From Vreelandella rituensis (GTDB taxonomy: Bacteria > Pseudomonadota > Gammaproteobacteria > Pseudomonadales > Halomonadaceae): DNA of 51,482 nucleotides. Shown in pieces: positions 35,483-43,720 of this stretch. A program made the position numbers and the translations under genes. The notes beneath the pieces are model-generated. The model did no database searches. It was not told the DNA's origin and saw nothing but the letters and a program-made list of their open reading frames with translations. The stretch's first letter is position 1, and every line of letters starts with the position of its first letter. The stretch is taken from NCBI RefSeq assembly GCF_003336665.1, contig NZ_QPIJ01000025.1, positions 788 to 52,269 of the forward strand. Reading direction: 5' to 3'.

Positions 35483-36521
35483 GGCTTGCCCCCTTGATTG
35501 CTGTTATATCTTCTTCCCATCCAGCTGAATGGCGCCACGTCCAGAACGCAGCTACCAGACCTAACGTCAACGCTATGGCGCCGGCGGTATGTAATAGCGC
35601 CAGCCATAGCGGCAACCCAAGTAGCACATTGGCCACGCCCAACCCGCCCTGCACGAAATAAACCACCGCTAGACCAAATAACACGGAGCGCAAAGATGCT
35701 TGCTGTCGATAACGCAACCAAAGCGTCAAAAGGGCAATTCCCAACAGCACAGCTCCTAACCGATGCGCCATGTGAATCGCCGTACGTGCATCAGCATGTA
35801 ATTGGCCATGGAGATAGTTCGGCCCTACGGTCTGAGTCAGATGGAAGCCTTCGCTAATATCCATTTCCGGCCACCACTGGCCGTTGCAGCTCGGAAACCC
35901 TTGACAGGCAATACCTGCATAATTGCTTGAGACCCAGCCTCCCAGCGCCAGCTGCATGACCAGTATCGCCGCAGCTCCCAGCCATAAGCCATTCACCCGC
36001 CTGGGTGGCGAATGTGGAAGTTCTATCGCAAATCGTCGCAACCTCAAGTGTAGCCAAAGAAAAATAACCAAGACACTCAAGCCGCCCAACAGATGCAACG
36101 TCACTACCTGAGGCCACAGCTGCAATGTCACTGTGAATGCACCAAAGGCACCTTGAAGGAGGATCACTACCAGCAGTGCGATACTTAGCCGCCATGGGTA
36201 CTGCCGCCCATGACGTAAACGCCACCCAAGCGCGACCACTGCCAAGACCACGACACCCAAGAGAGTCGCGATATAGCGATGAATCATTTCCATCCAGGCC
36301 TTGAAAGGTTCCAGTGGAGTCTCGGGGTGGCGCAAGGCAGCATAGCCGGTGTCAGGCACCACCAGTTTTCCGTAACATCCCGGCCAGTCCGGGCAACCTA
36401 GACCGGCATCGACCAAGCGTGTCCATGCGCCAACCAGTATCACGATGGCAGTAAAGACCGTACCCGCTAATGTCAGCCGCAAAAGCCATCTCAAACGAGA
36501 GTCTGGAAGGTGACTTGCCAT
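35469..36521 (-). CDS. ctaA: Haem A synthase (COX15/CtaA family)
   Basis: Oxidises haem O to haem A in the inner membrane. The 350-residue protein has about eight helices and the conserved segments VGAWTRLVDAGLGCPDWPGC near residue 27 and HRYIATLLGVVV, with histidine haem ligands, and a repeated half with IHMAHRLGAVLLG. It lies immediately upstream of cyoE with overlapping ends, so the two are co-translated. The ATG is at 36521. Confidence 0.93.
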   Translation of the reverse strand: MASHLPDSRLRWLLRLTLAGTVFTAIVILVGAWTRLVDAGLGCPDWPGCYGKLVVPDTGYAALRHPETPLEPFKAWMEMIHRYIATLLGVVVLAVVALGWRLRHGRQYPWRLSIALLVVILLQGAFGAFTVTLQLWPQVVTLHLLGGLSVLVIFLWLHLRLRRFAIELPHSPPRRVNGLWLGAAAILVMQLALGGWVSSNYAGIACQGFPSCNGQWWPEMDISEGFHLTQTVGPNYLHGQLHADARTAIHMAHRLGAVLLGIALLTLWLRYRQQASLRSVLFGLAVVYFVQGGLGVANVLLGLPLWLALLHTAGAIALTLGLVAAFWTWRHSAGWEEDITAIKGASHANA

Positions 36522-36558
36522 TAGTATTCGTCCTTTTGCCGCCGCTCATGGATTTTGT

Positions 36559-37155
36559 TCAATAATCTGGATTTACGCGCAACAAATGCTTGATGTCCTT
36601 GAGTACGTCAGCCGCTTGTGTGCCACCATTGAATGCCAAGACCGGATGACCTTGCGGGTCGAGAATCCATATATCTCCCTCCTTTACCCAGCCGGGACGT
36701 GCTTGCCAGTCTCGCACTTTTTCACCGGGCAACGCCTCGAAGGCACCTCCAATCCGCAGGCGACTGACACGCACGGCTTCACGCCCCAGCGCCCGATGCA
36801 GCCGCCACCATTGGTCCGCTTGGGCAGCACAGTCTGCCTGGCAATCAAATGCCAATATCCAGGTTTCGGGGCTATTCTCTTCTGGAGTTTCAGGGGCCGT
36901 GCTTTCAAGGGCTATTTTTTCAAGGGCCATTTCTTCAGGAACTGATTCTTGCGTTTTTGAATACGCTACGCCTTCTAGAGGCCAGTCTGAAAGCGGTGGA
37001 ATTTCCGGATTCAGAGTCCCGTGCGCGGTGCGTTGCTCGGGTATACCCAACCGCCACTCCACCATGCCCCAGGCCGCCACCATGGGTAACAGAAACACGC
37101 TGATCAAGAGTACGAGCTTGAATTTTTGCCGTCCCGCTTTGCTCAATTTTTTCAT
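36559..37155 (-). CDS. Membrane-anchored protein of the cytochrome oxidase cluster
   Basis: A 198-residue protein with a short basic start (MKKLSKAGRQKFK), one helix at about 15-32 (LVLLISVFLLPMVAAWG) and a periplasmic domain. I do not recognise a catalytic motif. Two cysteines (CQADC) lie near residue 110, and the C-terminal part (WILDPQGHPVLAFN) looks like a thioredoxin-like or SCO-like fold fragment. Pseudomonas has an unnamed gene in the same place between SURF1 and ctaA. The ATG at 37155 has GGGAG about ten bases upstream. A role in oxidase assembly is inferred from position only. Glutamate- and alanine-rich repeats fill the middle. Confidence 0.65.
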   Translation of the reverse strand: MKKLSKAGRQKFKLVLLISVFLLPMVAAWGMVEWRLGIPEQRTAHGTLNPEIPPLSDWPLEGVAYSKTQESVPEEMALEKIALESTAPETPEENSPETWILAFDCQADCAAQADQWWRLHRALGREAVRVSRLRIGGAFEALPGEKVRDWQARPGWVKEGDIWILDPQGHPVLAFNGGTQAADVLKDIKHLLRVNPDY

Positions 37156-37169
37156 GACGCCCGCTCCCT

Positions 37170-37868
37170 TTATTGTGTTTGTTGATGTCGGCCATCGCGC
37201 TGCAAACGGCGTCCTCCGAGGAACATGACAACCGCTGCCGCCAGCGCCAGTCCCCACCATTGCACGGCATAGCCGAAATGCCGACTGGGTGGCATTACGT
37301 TAGGTTTCCACCAGCTATCCAGGACGCCGGGGCCTTCTTCCAGATGCAACCAGCCCTGATAGGCAAATTCACCCAGTGAAGACCATGCTTCAAGGCGAAT
37401 CTGCTGTAGTCGTTGTTGTTCGGCATTGGGACCGAATAAAGGGCCCCGATCGCCCGCTGCCTGCCAACGACCACGAACGTCTACAGGCCCGCTGGGTGTC
37501 GTCGTTTCCGGCGTTGCTCGGCTAGGGCCGGTTTCCAGAAACCCTCGCTGCATCAACCAGAGGCGTCCTTGCTCATCTCGTAAAGGCGTCAATACCGCAA
37601 CACCCAGACGCCGGCCAAGAATACGGTTATCCAGGAACAAGGTATGCTCCGCCAGATAGTCGCCCGTTAACGTGACCCAGGCACCGTCACTGGGTGAAGC
37701 GACTGGATTGACCAATGCAGGGGCAGCCTCTCGCTGTGCTATCGCATTTTGCTTGTCAGTGGCTCTTTCCCACTGCCATAGTCCCAGAGCTACTCCCGTT
37801 ATCACAATCAATGACCAAAAAATGCACCATCCCCCTAGACGCCAGCCAGTTTTCGAGGAAACCGTCAT
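37170..37868 (-). CDS. SURF1 family cytochrome oxidase assembly protein
   Basis: SURF1 proteins help place haem A in oxidase subunit I. This protein has an N-terminal helix (about 10-30, ending LGLWQWERA) and a C-terminal helix (about 205-225), with a periplasmic domain between. Family motifs are LGLWQWERATDKQ, FLDNRILGRRLGVAVLTPL, RGFLETGPSR and HFGYAVQWWGLALAA. The start is uncertain: ATG at 37868 is used here (232 residues), with in-frame ATGs at 37886 and 37907. With the first choice its ATG shares two bases with the divergent DUF2909 ATG. Confidence 0.87.
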   Translation of the reverse strand: MTVSSKTGWRLGGWCIFWSLIVITGVALGLWQWERATDKQNAIAQREAAPALVNPVASPSDGAWVTLTGDYLAEHTLFLDNRILGRRLGVAVLTPLRDEQGRLWLMQRGFLETGPSRATPETTTPSGPVDVRGRWQAAGDRGPLFGPNAEQQRLQQIRLEAWSSLGEFAYQGWLHLEEGPGVLDSWWKPNVMPPSRHFGYAVQWWGLALAAAVVMFLGGRRLQRDGRHQQTQ

Positions 37869-38058
37869 GTTACTCAAAGTATCCATTGCTCTTGTCTTTT
37901 TCGCCATGGTGATCAGCCTAGGTGCAGGTGCGGGCTTTCTATTACGTGATGACTTAGCTTCTCGACGCTTGCTGTCCTCATTGAAATGGCGTATCGGTCT
38001 TGGATGCTTGTTGGTAGGTCTGCTGTTATACGGCTTCCTGTCGGGTCAACTAGGTTAG
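37867..38058 (+). CDS. DUF2909 family twin-transmembrane protein
   Basis: A 63-residue protein with two membrane helices (about 3-25 and 43-60) joined by a charged loop (RDDLASRRLLSSLKWR), the DUF2909 pattern. It has GAGG about eight bases before its ATG. It reads against the oxidase operon: it diverges from SURF1 at overlapping start codons and converges on coxC, whose stop lies three bases away. Its position in the cluster suggests a link to oxidase assembly, but there is no direct evidence. Confidence 0.78.
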   Translation: MLLKVSIALVFFAMVISLGAGAGFLLRDDLASRRLLSSLKWRIGLGCLLVGLLLYGFLSGQLG

Positions 38059-38061
38059 GCG

Positions 38062-38922
38062 CTAGATGACGTACACGAAAATGAACAGCCCGATCCATAC
38101 CACATCCACGAAATGCCAATACCAGGAAGCAGCTTCGAAAGCGAAGTGGTTTTCCTTTGCAAAATGGCCCTGATGCACACGGACAAGTATTACCGCCAGG
38201 ATAATCGTCCCCACTATTACGTGGACCCCATGAAACCCGGTGAGAATGAAAAAGGTAGCACCGAAAATGCCGGCTTCAAGGGTGATACCGTAATGTGCAT
38301 AGGCTTCGTAATACTCAAGCCCCTGGATCAGGATAAAACACAGGCCAAGAAGCACCGTACCTGTCAGCCAGTTACGACATACCTTGCGATGGCCTTCTTT
38401 CAACGCCTCATGCGCCACGGTCAAGGTAATACTGGAAGTCACCAATATCAGCGTATTGACCAACGGCAACTGCCACGGACTGAAGGTTCCTCTCGGGCCT
38501 ACAACAGCATCACCCGGCGGGTTCATCAACGGCCATTGGGGCACGAAATCAGGCCATAGCAAGGCAGAAACACCTTTCTCCCCTTCGCCGCCAAGCCAAG
38601 GCACGGCAAAGGTGCGGATATAGAACAAGGCACCGAAAAAGGCCGCGAAAAACATCACCTCGGAAAAAATGAACCATCCCATGCCCCAGCGAAATGAACG
38701 GTCCATCTGGGTATCGTAGAGTCCCCCGCGTGACTCTCGCACCACATCGCGAAACCAGAATCCCATGACTGAAAGAATGCCCACCAGGCCTACCAGCATG
38801 ATCACACTACTGGCGTCATAGACCAGCTGCATGCCGATACCGAACATCATTATCCCCAGCGCAACTGAGCCCAGTACGGGCCACCGGCTGGTCGCAGGAA
38901 CGTAATAAGTGCCACCGCTCAT
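38062..38922 (-). CDS. coxC: Cytochrome c oxidase subunit III
   Basis: A 286-residue subunit with seven membrane helices. It has the family pattern WFRDVVRESRGGLYDTQMD, FFISEVMFF-like FIFSEVMFFAAFFGALFY, and GFHGVHVIVGTIILAV, with the C-terminal EAASWYWHFVDVVWIGLF. Its start overlaps the coxG stop (ATGA). Also called ctaE. Confidence 0.96.
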   Translation of the reverse strand: MSGGTYYVPATSRWPVLGSVALGIMMFGIGMQLVYDASSVIMLVGLVGILSVMGFWFRDVVRESRGGLYDTQMDRSFRWGMGWFIFSEVMFFAAFFGALFYIRTFAVPWLGGEGEKGVSALLWPDFVPQWPLMNPPGDAVVGPRGTFSPWQLPLVNTLILVTSSITLTVAHEALKEGHRKVCRNWLTGTVLLGLCFILIQGLEYYEAYAHYGITLEAGIFGATFFILTGFHGVHVIVGTIILAVILVRVHQGHFAKENHFAFEAASWYWHFVDVVWIGLFIFVYVI

Positions 38923-39518
38923 ATCGTGCCTCCCGCATGCTGCGTTTGCTGGCTGGATAACTGGCTGACCTTGTTCTTGACCGGGTATAGGGTGTAAACC
39001 AGCGTGATAGTGGAGATCTCCGCAGGCAGTTCATGAGTGAGCTGGAATACCAACGGTATCGTCAATTTCTCACCGGCCTGGAGCTTTTGTTCGGCAAAGC
39101 AGAAGCAGCTCATCTTGCGCAAGTGGGGTGATGCTTCCGAAGGCGAGACACTGGGTACCGCCCGTCCCCAGTTAGACTGGTCACTTTGATTGCTGAACGT
39201 AAAATCCACTTCCGTCGGCTGGCCAGGGTGAACGCGAACTTGCTGGGTTTCCACGTCCATTTTCCACGGCAAACCCGCACTACCGCGGGTAATGAACTGC
39301 ACGGTGACATAGCGCGATTCATCTACATTTTCATGCACAAATGCCTGCGCCGTTGTATCCACCTTTCCGTTGAGCCCTGTAATGCGACAAAAAACGTCGT
39401 ACAGCGGCACCAGTGCAAACGCAAACGCGAACATGCCCACTAGCGCCGCAATGCTTCTCCCTACCGTTCGCCGAATGCCTACCCTCTGCTCGGAAATTTG
39501 TTGTTGTTCATTATTCAT
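38919..39518 (-). CDS. coxG: Cytochrome c oxidase assembly protein CtaG/Cox11 (copper chaperone)
   Basis: Delivers copper to the CuB site of subunit I. The 199-residue protein has one N-terminal helix (about 18-38) and a periplasmic Ig-like domain. The copper motif is CFCF in MSCFCFAEQKL, with FCRITGLNG after the helix. It sits between coxA and coxC and overlaps coxC by four bases. It is also called ctaG. Confidence 0.94.
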   Translation of the reverse strand: MNNEQQQISEQRVGIRRTVGRSIAALVGMFAFAFALVPLYDVFCRITGLNGKVDTTAQAFVHENVDESRYVTVQFITRGSAGLPWKMDVETQQVRVHPGQPTEVDFTFSNQSDQSNWGRAVPSVSPSEASPHLRKMSCFCFAEQKLQAGEKLTIPLVFQLTHELPAEISTITLVYTLYPVKNKVSQLSSQQTQHAGGTI

Positions 39519-39552
39519 ATCGCCACCTCATACCTGTAGGTTTGGCCATGAT

Positions 39553-41187
39553 TCAGAGGGTCGGGCGCTTAAAATCAGGCGGGGTCTCAAAAGTATGCAA
39601 GGGAGCTGGGCTGGGTACTGTCCATTCGAGATCCCATGCGCCTTCCCATGCTTGCGCAGGGGCCTTCTTGCCACCACGAACGCAGAGCACCACAACCAAA
39701 ACAAATAACAGCTGAGAAAAACCGAAAAGAAAGGCCCCAATGCTGGAAAGCATATTGAAGTCGGCAAACTGCAGGGCATAGTCCGGGATTCGCCGGGGCA
39801 TTCCGGCAAGTCCGGCGAAGTGCATGGGAAAGAACGTCAGGTTGACCCCGATCACGGAAAGCCAGAAGTGCCATTGAGCTAAGCGCTCATTAGGGTAATG
39901 GCCCGTCCATTTGGGCAGCCAGTAATAAGCCGCCGCCATGATCGCAAACACCGCCCCAGGCACCAGAACGTAATGAAAGTGCGCCACCACAAAATAGGTA
40001 TCGTGATATTGAAAATCCGCGGGAGAAATAGCCAGCATCAAGCCGGAAAAGCCTCCAATAGTGAACAACACCACAAATGCCAACGAGAACAACATGGGGG
40101 ATTCAAAACTGATCGAGCCGCGAAATAAAGTGGTGATCCAGTTGAATATCTTCACCCCGGTGGGAACAGCGATCAGCATGGTGGAGTACATGAAAAACAG
40201 TTCGGCTGCCAGTGGCAGCCCCACCACGAACATGTGATGTGCCCACACCATGAACGACAGCAAGGCGATCGAGGCAGTCGCATACACCATCGAGGGATAG
40301 CCGAACAGCGGTTTGCGCGCGAAGGTCGGAATAATCACCGAGACGATACCGAAGGCCGGCAGAATCATTATGTACACTTCAGGATGGCCGAAAAACCAGA
40401 ACAGGTGCTGGAAAAGCACTGGGTCACCGCCCCCAGCCGCACTAAAAAAACTGGTCCCGAAGTTGATGTCCATCAGCATCATGGTGATGACCCCTGCCAA
40501 TACCGGCATGACGGCAATCAACAGAAAAGCGGTGATCAGCCAGGTCCACACGAATAGCGGCATGTCCATCATGCGCATGCCCGGTGCACGCATATTCAGG
40601 ATGGTGGCGATAATATTGATCGCCCCCAGTATCGAACTGATACCGGCAATATGCAGCGCTAGAATGAAAAAGGTCGTTGAGGGGGGAGCATAGGTGGTGG
40701 AAAGCGGCGCATAAAATGTCCAACCGAAATTCGGACCACCTCCAGGCATGAAAAGAGTGGAGAGCAATAATGTAAAGGCTACCGGCAACAACCAGAAACT
40801 GAAATTATTCAGTCGCGGCAATGCCATGTCAGGCGCTCCAATCTGCAACGGAATCATCCAGTTAGCCAAGCCGGTAAAAGCCGGCATTACCGCGGCGAAC
40901 ACCATGATCAACCCATGCATGGTAGTCATTTGATTGAAAAATTCAGGATTGACCAATTGCAGGCCTGGCTGGAAGAGTTCCGCTCGTATCACCAGTGCGA
41001 AAATCCCACCAATGAAGAACATGATCAGGGAAAAGATCAAATACAGGGAACCAATCTCTTTATGATTGGTGGTCAATAACCAGCGCAGGATACCGCGCGG
41101 CGGCGCATGATGCGCTGGAGCCTGGCTCCCGGCCACAGTGGTCACACTGTGCTCCAGGGGATGAGTCGGAGGTAACTTAGGCGCCAT
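39553..41187 (-). CDS. coxA: Cytochrome c oxidase subunit I (aa3 type)
   Basis: Catalytic subunit with haem a, haem a3 and CuB, 544 residues and twelve membrane helices. It has the signature start [14 protein letters not shown], the segment [18 protein letters not shown] (haem a histidine), [17 protein letters not shown] (CuB histidine and the cross-linked tyrosine), the pair of CuB histidines in WAHHMF, and [14 protein letters not shown] with haem ligands. It has a K-pathway-like pattern of a proton pump. It lies 62 bases after coxB and is followed by coxG. Also called ctaD. Confidence 0.96.
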   Translation of the reverse strand: MAPKLPPTHPLEHSVTTVAGSQAPAHHAPPRGILRWLLTTNHKEIGSLYLIFSLIMFFIGGIFALVIRAELFQPGLQLVNPEFFNQMTTMHGLIMVFAAVMPAFTGLANWMIPLQIGAPDMALPRLNNFSFWLLPVAFTLLLSTLFMPGGGPNFGWTFYAPLSTTYAPPSTTFFILALHIAGISSILGAINIIATILNMRAPGMRMMDMPLFVWTWLITAFLLIAVMPVLAGVITMMLMDINFGTSFFSAAGGGDPVLFQHLFWFFGHPEVYIMILPAFGIVSVIIPTFARKPLFGYPSMVYATASIALLSFMVWAHHMFVVGLPLAAELFFMYSTMLIAVPTGVKIFNWITTLFRGSISFESPMLFSLAFVVLFTIGGFSGLMLAISPADFQYHDTYFVVAHFHYVLVPGAVFAIMAAAYYWLPKWTGHYPNERLAQWHFWLSVIGVNLTFFPMHFAGLAGMPRRIPDYALQFADFNMLSSIGAFLFGFSQLLFVLVVVLCVRGGKKAPAQAWEGAWDLEWTVPSPAPLHTFETPPDFKRPTL

Positions 41188-41249
41188 GGAACTCTCCAGA
41201 AATTGTCTTTTTTGGAATAGAGAAAGCTCGTCATCAATATAACGAAACG

Positions 41250-42365
41250 TTATTCAGCAATACGCTTGGCTATATCGCCGGGTTGTACGCTGTCGCCTGT
41301 ATCGTTGCCCCAGGCATTACGCGTGTAGGTGACTACCGACGCCAACTCCACCGGATTCAGCGTGTTACGAAATGACGGCATGGCCGTACCGGAAACACCA
41401 TCGATCACGGTCTGCGCATGCCATTCGAGATCCTCGATCAACCTTTCGTTACCCGCCAATGCCGGAAATGCCGGGGGCGCGCCTTGGCCTTCACTTTGGT
41501 GGCAGGAGGCACAGATCGACTCGAAGACTGTTTCGCCTCGAGCCATCAGCTCTTGCATCTCCCATTCACGATCGACCCCTAAAGCTTCCTGCTCCATGGC
41601 TTCCTTACGCTCTAGCATCCATTCATCGAATTCCGCTTCCTCCATGGCGTGCACCACGATCGGCATGAACCCATGGTCGATGCCACATAATTCCGCGCAT
41701 TGTCCCCGGTAAACTCCCGGTTCATTGATATTCACCCAGTTTTCATTAATGAACCCGGGGATCGTATCTTGCTTGACGGCCAGCTCCGGCACCCACCAGG
41801 AATGGATGACATCATCGGAGGTCATAAGAAAACGTATCTTGCGATTGATGGGTAGCACGAGCGGCTCGTCCACCTCCTGAAGATAGTGCTCACCGAACCC
41901 TTCTTCACCGGAGATCTGAGCCCTTGGCGTACTCATGTTGGAAGTGAAAGCCACCTCTTCGCCCAGGTATTCATAGCGCCAGCGCCATTGCTGGCCGATG
42001 ATCATGACATCCAGGTCGGCCTCGGAGGTATCGTACATCTTGGTTAATGTCGCCGTGGCTGGCACAGCTATACCCACCAAGATCAGCAAAGGAATGGTCG
42101 TCCAGAAGATTTCAACGGTGGTGTGCTCATGGAAATTGGCTGCTTTGGCTCCCTTGGAGTGCCGATAGCGAAACAAGGAATAGAACATCGCCCCAAAGAC
42201 CACGGCGCCGATGACCACACATATCCAGAAGATGGTCATATGCAAGCCGTAAATCTCGCCACTGACGTCGGTGACACCACGCGGCATGTTCCAGCCGTTG
42301 GCATGCACCGGAGTGGTGCTCAGGAAAACGTTGCTACTGACGATCCAACGCCACAGTGATCGCAT
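41250..42365 (-). CDS. coxB: Cytochrome c oxidase subunit II with fused cytochrome c domain
   Basis: Electron-entry subunit, 371 residues. After a short signal-like start come two membrane helices (about 40-65 and 90-110) and a CuA domain with [27 protein letters not shown] (the CuA cysteines and histidine). A C-terminal cytochrome c domain (about 270-360) has CASCH plus GTAMPSF with the axial methionine, as in caa3 oxidases. The ATG at 42365 has GGAGG five bases upstream. It is the first gene of the coxB-A-G-C unit. The oxidase promoter should lie in 42366-42492; no clear boxes were seen. Also called ctaC. Confidence 0.94.
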   Translation of the reverse strand: MRSLWRWIVSSNVFLSTTPVHANGWNMPRGVTDVSGEIYGLHMTIFWICVVIGAVVFGAMFYSLFRYRHSKGAKAANFHEHTTVEIFWTTIPLLILVGIAVPATATLTKMYDTSEADLDVMIIGQQWRWRYEYLGEEVAFTSNMSTPRAQISGEEGFGEHYLQEVDEPLVLPINRKIRFLMTSDDVIHSWWVPELAVKQDTIPGFINENWVNINEPGVYRGQCAELCGIDHGFMPIVVHAMEEAEFDEWMLERKEAMEQEALGVDREWEMQELMARGETVFESICASCHQSEGQGAPPAFPALAGNERLIEDLEWHAQTVIDGVSGTAMPSFRNTLNPVELASVVTYTRNAWGNDTGDSVQPGDIAKRIAE

Positions 42366-42492
42366 GGATACCTCCGCAGTTATTGTTATTATTACTCACT
42401 TTTAAATTAGGTCAGGGATATATGATTTAATAGCAGTATAGAAACCTTAAGCCATTCGTCACCTTCAACATAGGTTTCGCTCTCAACGCTTT

Positions 42493-42666
42493 TCATCGCG
42501 CCACCCATATCGCCAACCCAGCCAGGCCTACCACGAAGATTATCGCCAGAATTACCGCCGTAATAATGAACCCCCATGGACTAGAGGCGCTAAAATCCTT
42601 ACGTCGTTGTTCTTCTTTTTGTACCCCTAGAAAAGCAGCTAGCACAGATTTTATCAAGCCCCACAT
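42493..42666 (-). CDS. DUF2970 family small membrane protein
   Basis: A 57-residue protein with a short amphipathic N-terminus (MWGLIKSVLAAFLGVQ), a charged stretch (KEEQRRKDF) and one C-terminal helix. This fits the DUF2970 family. The ATG at 42666 has AAGGAG six bases upstream and is preferred over an in-frame GTG-type start eight codons earlier. It lies upstream of coxB on the same strand with a 127-base gap. Function is unknown. Confidence 0.75.
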   Translation of the reverse strand: MWGLIKSVLAAFLGVQKEEQRRKDFSASSPWGFIITAVILAIIFVVGLAGLAIWVAR

Positions 42667-42805
42667 GAACTTCTCCTTATACTTCACCACGAAACTTTCA
42701 ATTCATTACAGAAGCTCTTCTTTTCATCAAAATAGCCGTTATATCGCTTTATTCACTGCATCCATTGACTATACTGAATACAGAACCCTTTTCCTTGAAT
42801 CAGTC

Positions 42806-42855
42806 CACACTTTTCACTGGGATTAATTAACACACTTTTCACTGGGATTAATTAA
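42806..42855. repeat. Perfect 25-bp tandem duplication upstream of a phasin-like gene
   Basis: Bases 42806-42830 and 42831-42855 are identical and directly adjacent. Each unit runs from CACACTTTTCACTGGG to GATTAATTAA. The second copy ends just before the ribosome site (AAGGAGG) of the next gene. It is AT-rich and noncoding. Confidence 0.9.
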
Positions 42856-42869
42856 TAAGGAGGCTCAAA

Positions 42870-43244
42870 ATGGCCACTCAAAAGACTGACAAAAAGCTCA
42901 ATACTCCCTTCGGTGAGGGTTTCCCAACCAATCAGGCCGGCATGGAGTGGTGGAGCCAGCAAATGCTGCAAAGCTGCGTTCCCCTGATAAAAATGCAAGA
43001 AACCTGGCTAAAAAGCCTCACTCAAGCTATGGAGGTGGAAACAGAATTTCTGCACACCTTAGCGGAAAGTGGCGAAAAGCTGTCTCAGTGTTTCACTGCC
43101 GACGACGGGCCGCCATCGCATGAAGAGATAGCTGACTGTTATCAACACATGCTCAACACCATGAAAGAAGCTCACTACAATCGAATGAGCAAGGTTGCTG
43201 AATTGACCACCGATTTTCGACGTCAGCTGTGGGATGAAATCTAA
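42870..43244 (+). CDS. Small helical protein, possibly phasin-like
   Basis: A 124-residue soluble, helix-rich protein that I cannot assign to a family with confidence. It has tryptophans and repeated charged helices (MQETWLKSLTQAMEVETEFL, MKEAHYNRMSKVAEL), a pattern seen in polyhydroxyalkanoate-granule phasins, so that is a guess. The ATG at 42870 follows AAGGAGG by about seven bases. It is followed by a hairpin terminator (43282-43314) and stands alone, next to the mobile-element region. Confidence 0.6.
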   Translation: MATQKTDKKLNTPFGEGFPTNQAGMEWWSQQMLQSCVPLIKMQETWLKSLTQAMEVETEFLHTLAESGEKLSQCFTADDGPPSHEEIADCYQHMLNTMKEAHYNRMSKVAELTTDFRRQLWDEI

Positions 43245-43281
43245 CCGGACATCCAAAGCCACAAACCCGGGTTCATAGAAC

Positions 43282-43314
43282 AACCGCCGCCCGACTGGAT
43301 CTTAGGCGGCGGTT
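43282..43314 (+). terminator. Terminator after the helical-protein gene
   Basis: A perfect ten-base GC-rich stem (arms 43282-43291 and 43305-43314) with a 13-base loop, ending in GGTTT, lies 37 bases after the stop codon at 43244. Confidence 0.75.
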
Positions 43315-43325
43315 TCTCTAGATGC

Positions 43326-43544
43326 TTACCAAGACAGCACCTCACCATTGCTGTGCCAGAAGCCCCCAGTGGTCTCAAGGCTGAGTGCTTCGACACGTTC
43401 TGCAATCCCGGCGGCCGCCTCTTCCGGGGTGATCATGCCCCCGAAATTCACCATGCGAGTCTTCACGTAGCCTGGGTGCAACTGAGCCACGGCGATCCCT
43501 TGTGGCGCGAGATCCGCCGCCAGCGACTTGCCAAAGGCAATGAA
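43326..43544 (-). pseudogene. C-terminal remnant of a short-chain dehydrogenase/reductase
   Basis: On the minus strand this frame reads AFGKSLAADLAPQGIAVAQL, HPGYVKTRMVNF, TPEEAAAGIAERV and a final TTGGFWHSNGEVLSW before the stop. This is the C-terminal third of an SDR-family oxidoreductase of the C-factor-like type. The nucleotide-binding and YxxxK parts are missing. The fragment begins exactly where the IS605-type right end stops, so the gene appears cut by that insertion. I did not find a convincing 5' half beyond the element. Confidence 0.75.
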
Positions 43545-43720
43545 CTACCTCCAGCTAAAGCAAGGAGGTTTCCAGTCTACCCTGACGGGTCGACCTTTGT
43601 TGTAGAAAGCGTCGCTGCCTCAGCGTGAGACAAATGAAGACTGCCCGAAGTCTCGGGGCTTATTCCAGACGTCTCGACCGTCGAGACGTGGGAGGCTGCC
43701 AAACTGGCCAGACCGTCCTC
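43545..43720 (-). ncRNA. Predicted omega RNA of the second tnpB locus
   Basis: Inferred from family knowledge. The 3' end of tnpB and the right end of the element (minus strand) form hairpins that would be the RNA scaffold, and the adjoining SDR remnant would supply the guide from about 43544 downward. The unusual last 90 codons of tnpB overlap this interval. Limits are uncertain. Confidence 0.3.

Noticed and set aside
43353..43628. A plus-strand frame across the SDR remnant and IS605 end.
   Set aside because: The opposite strand carries a clear SDR C-terminus with a proper stop, so the plus frame is a shadow.
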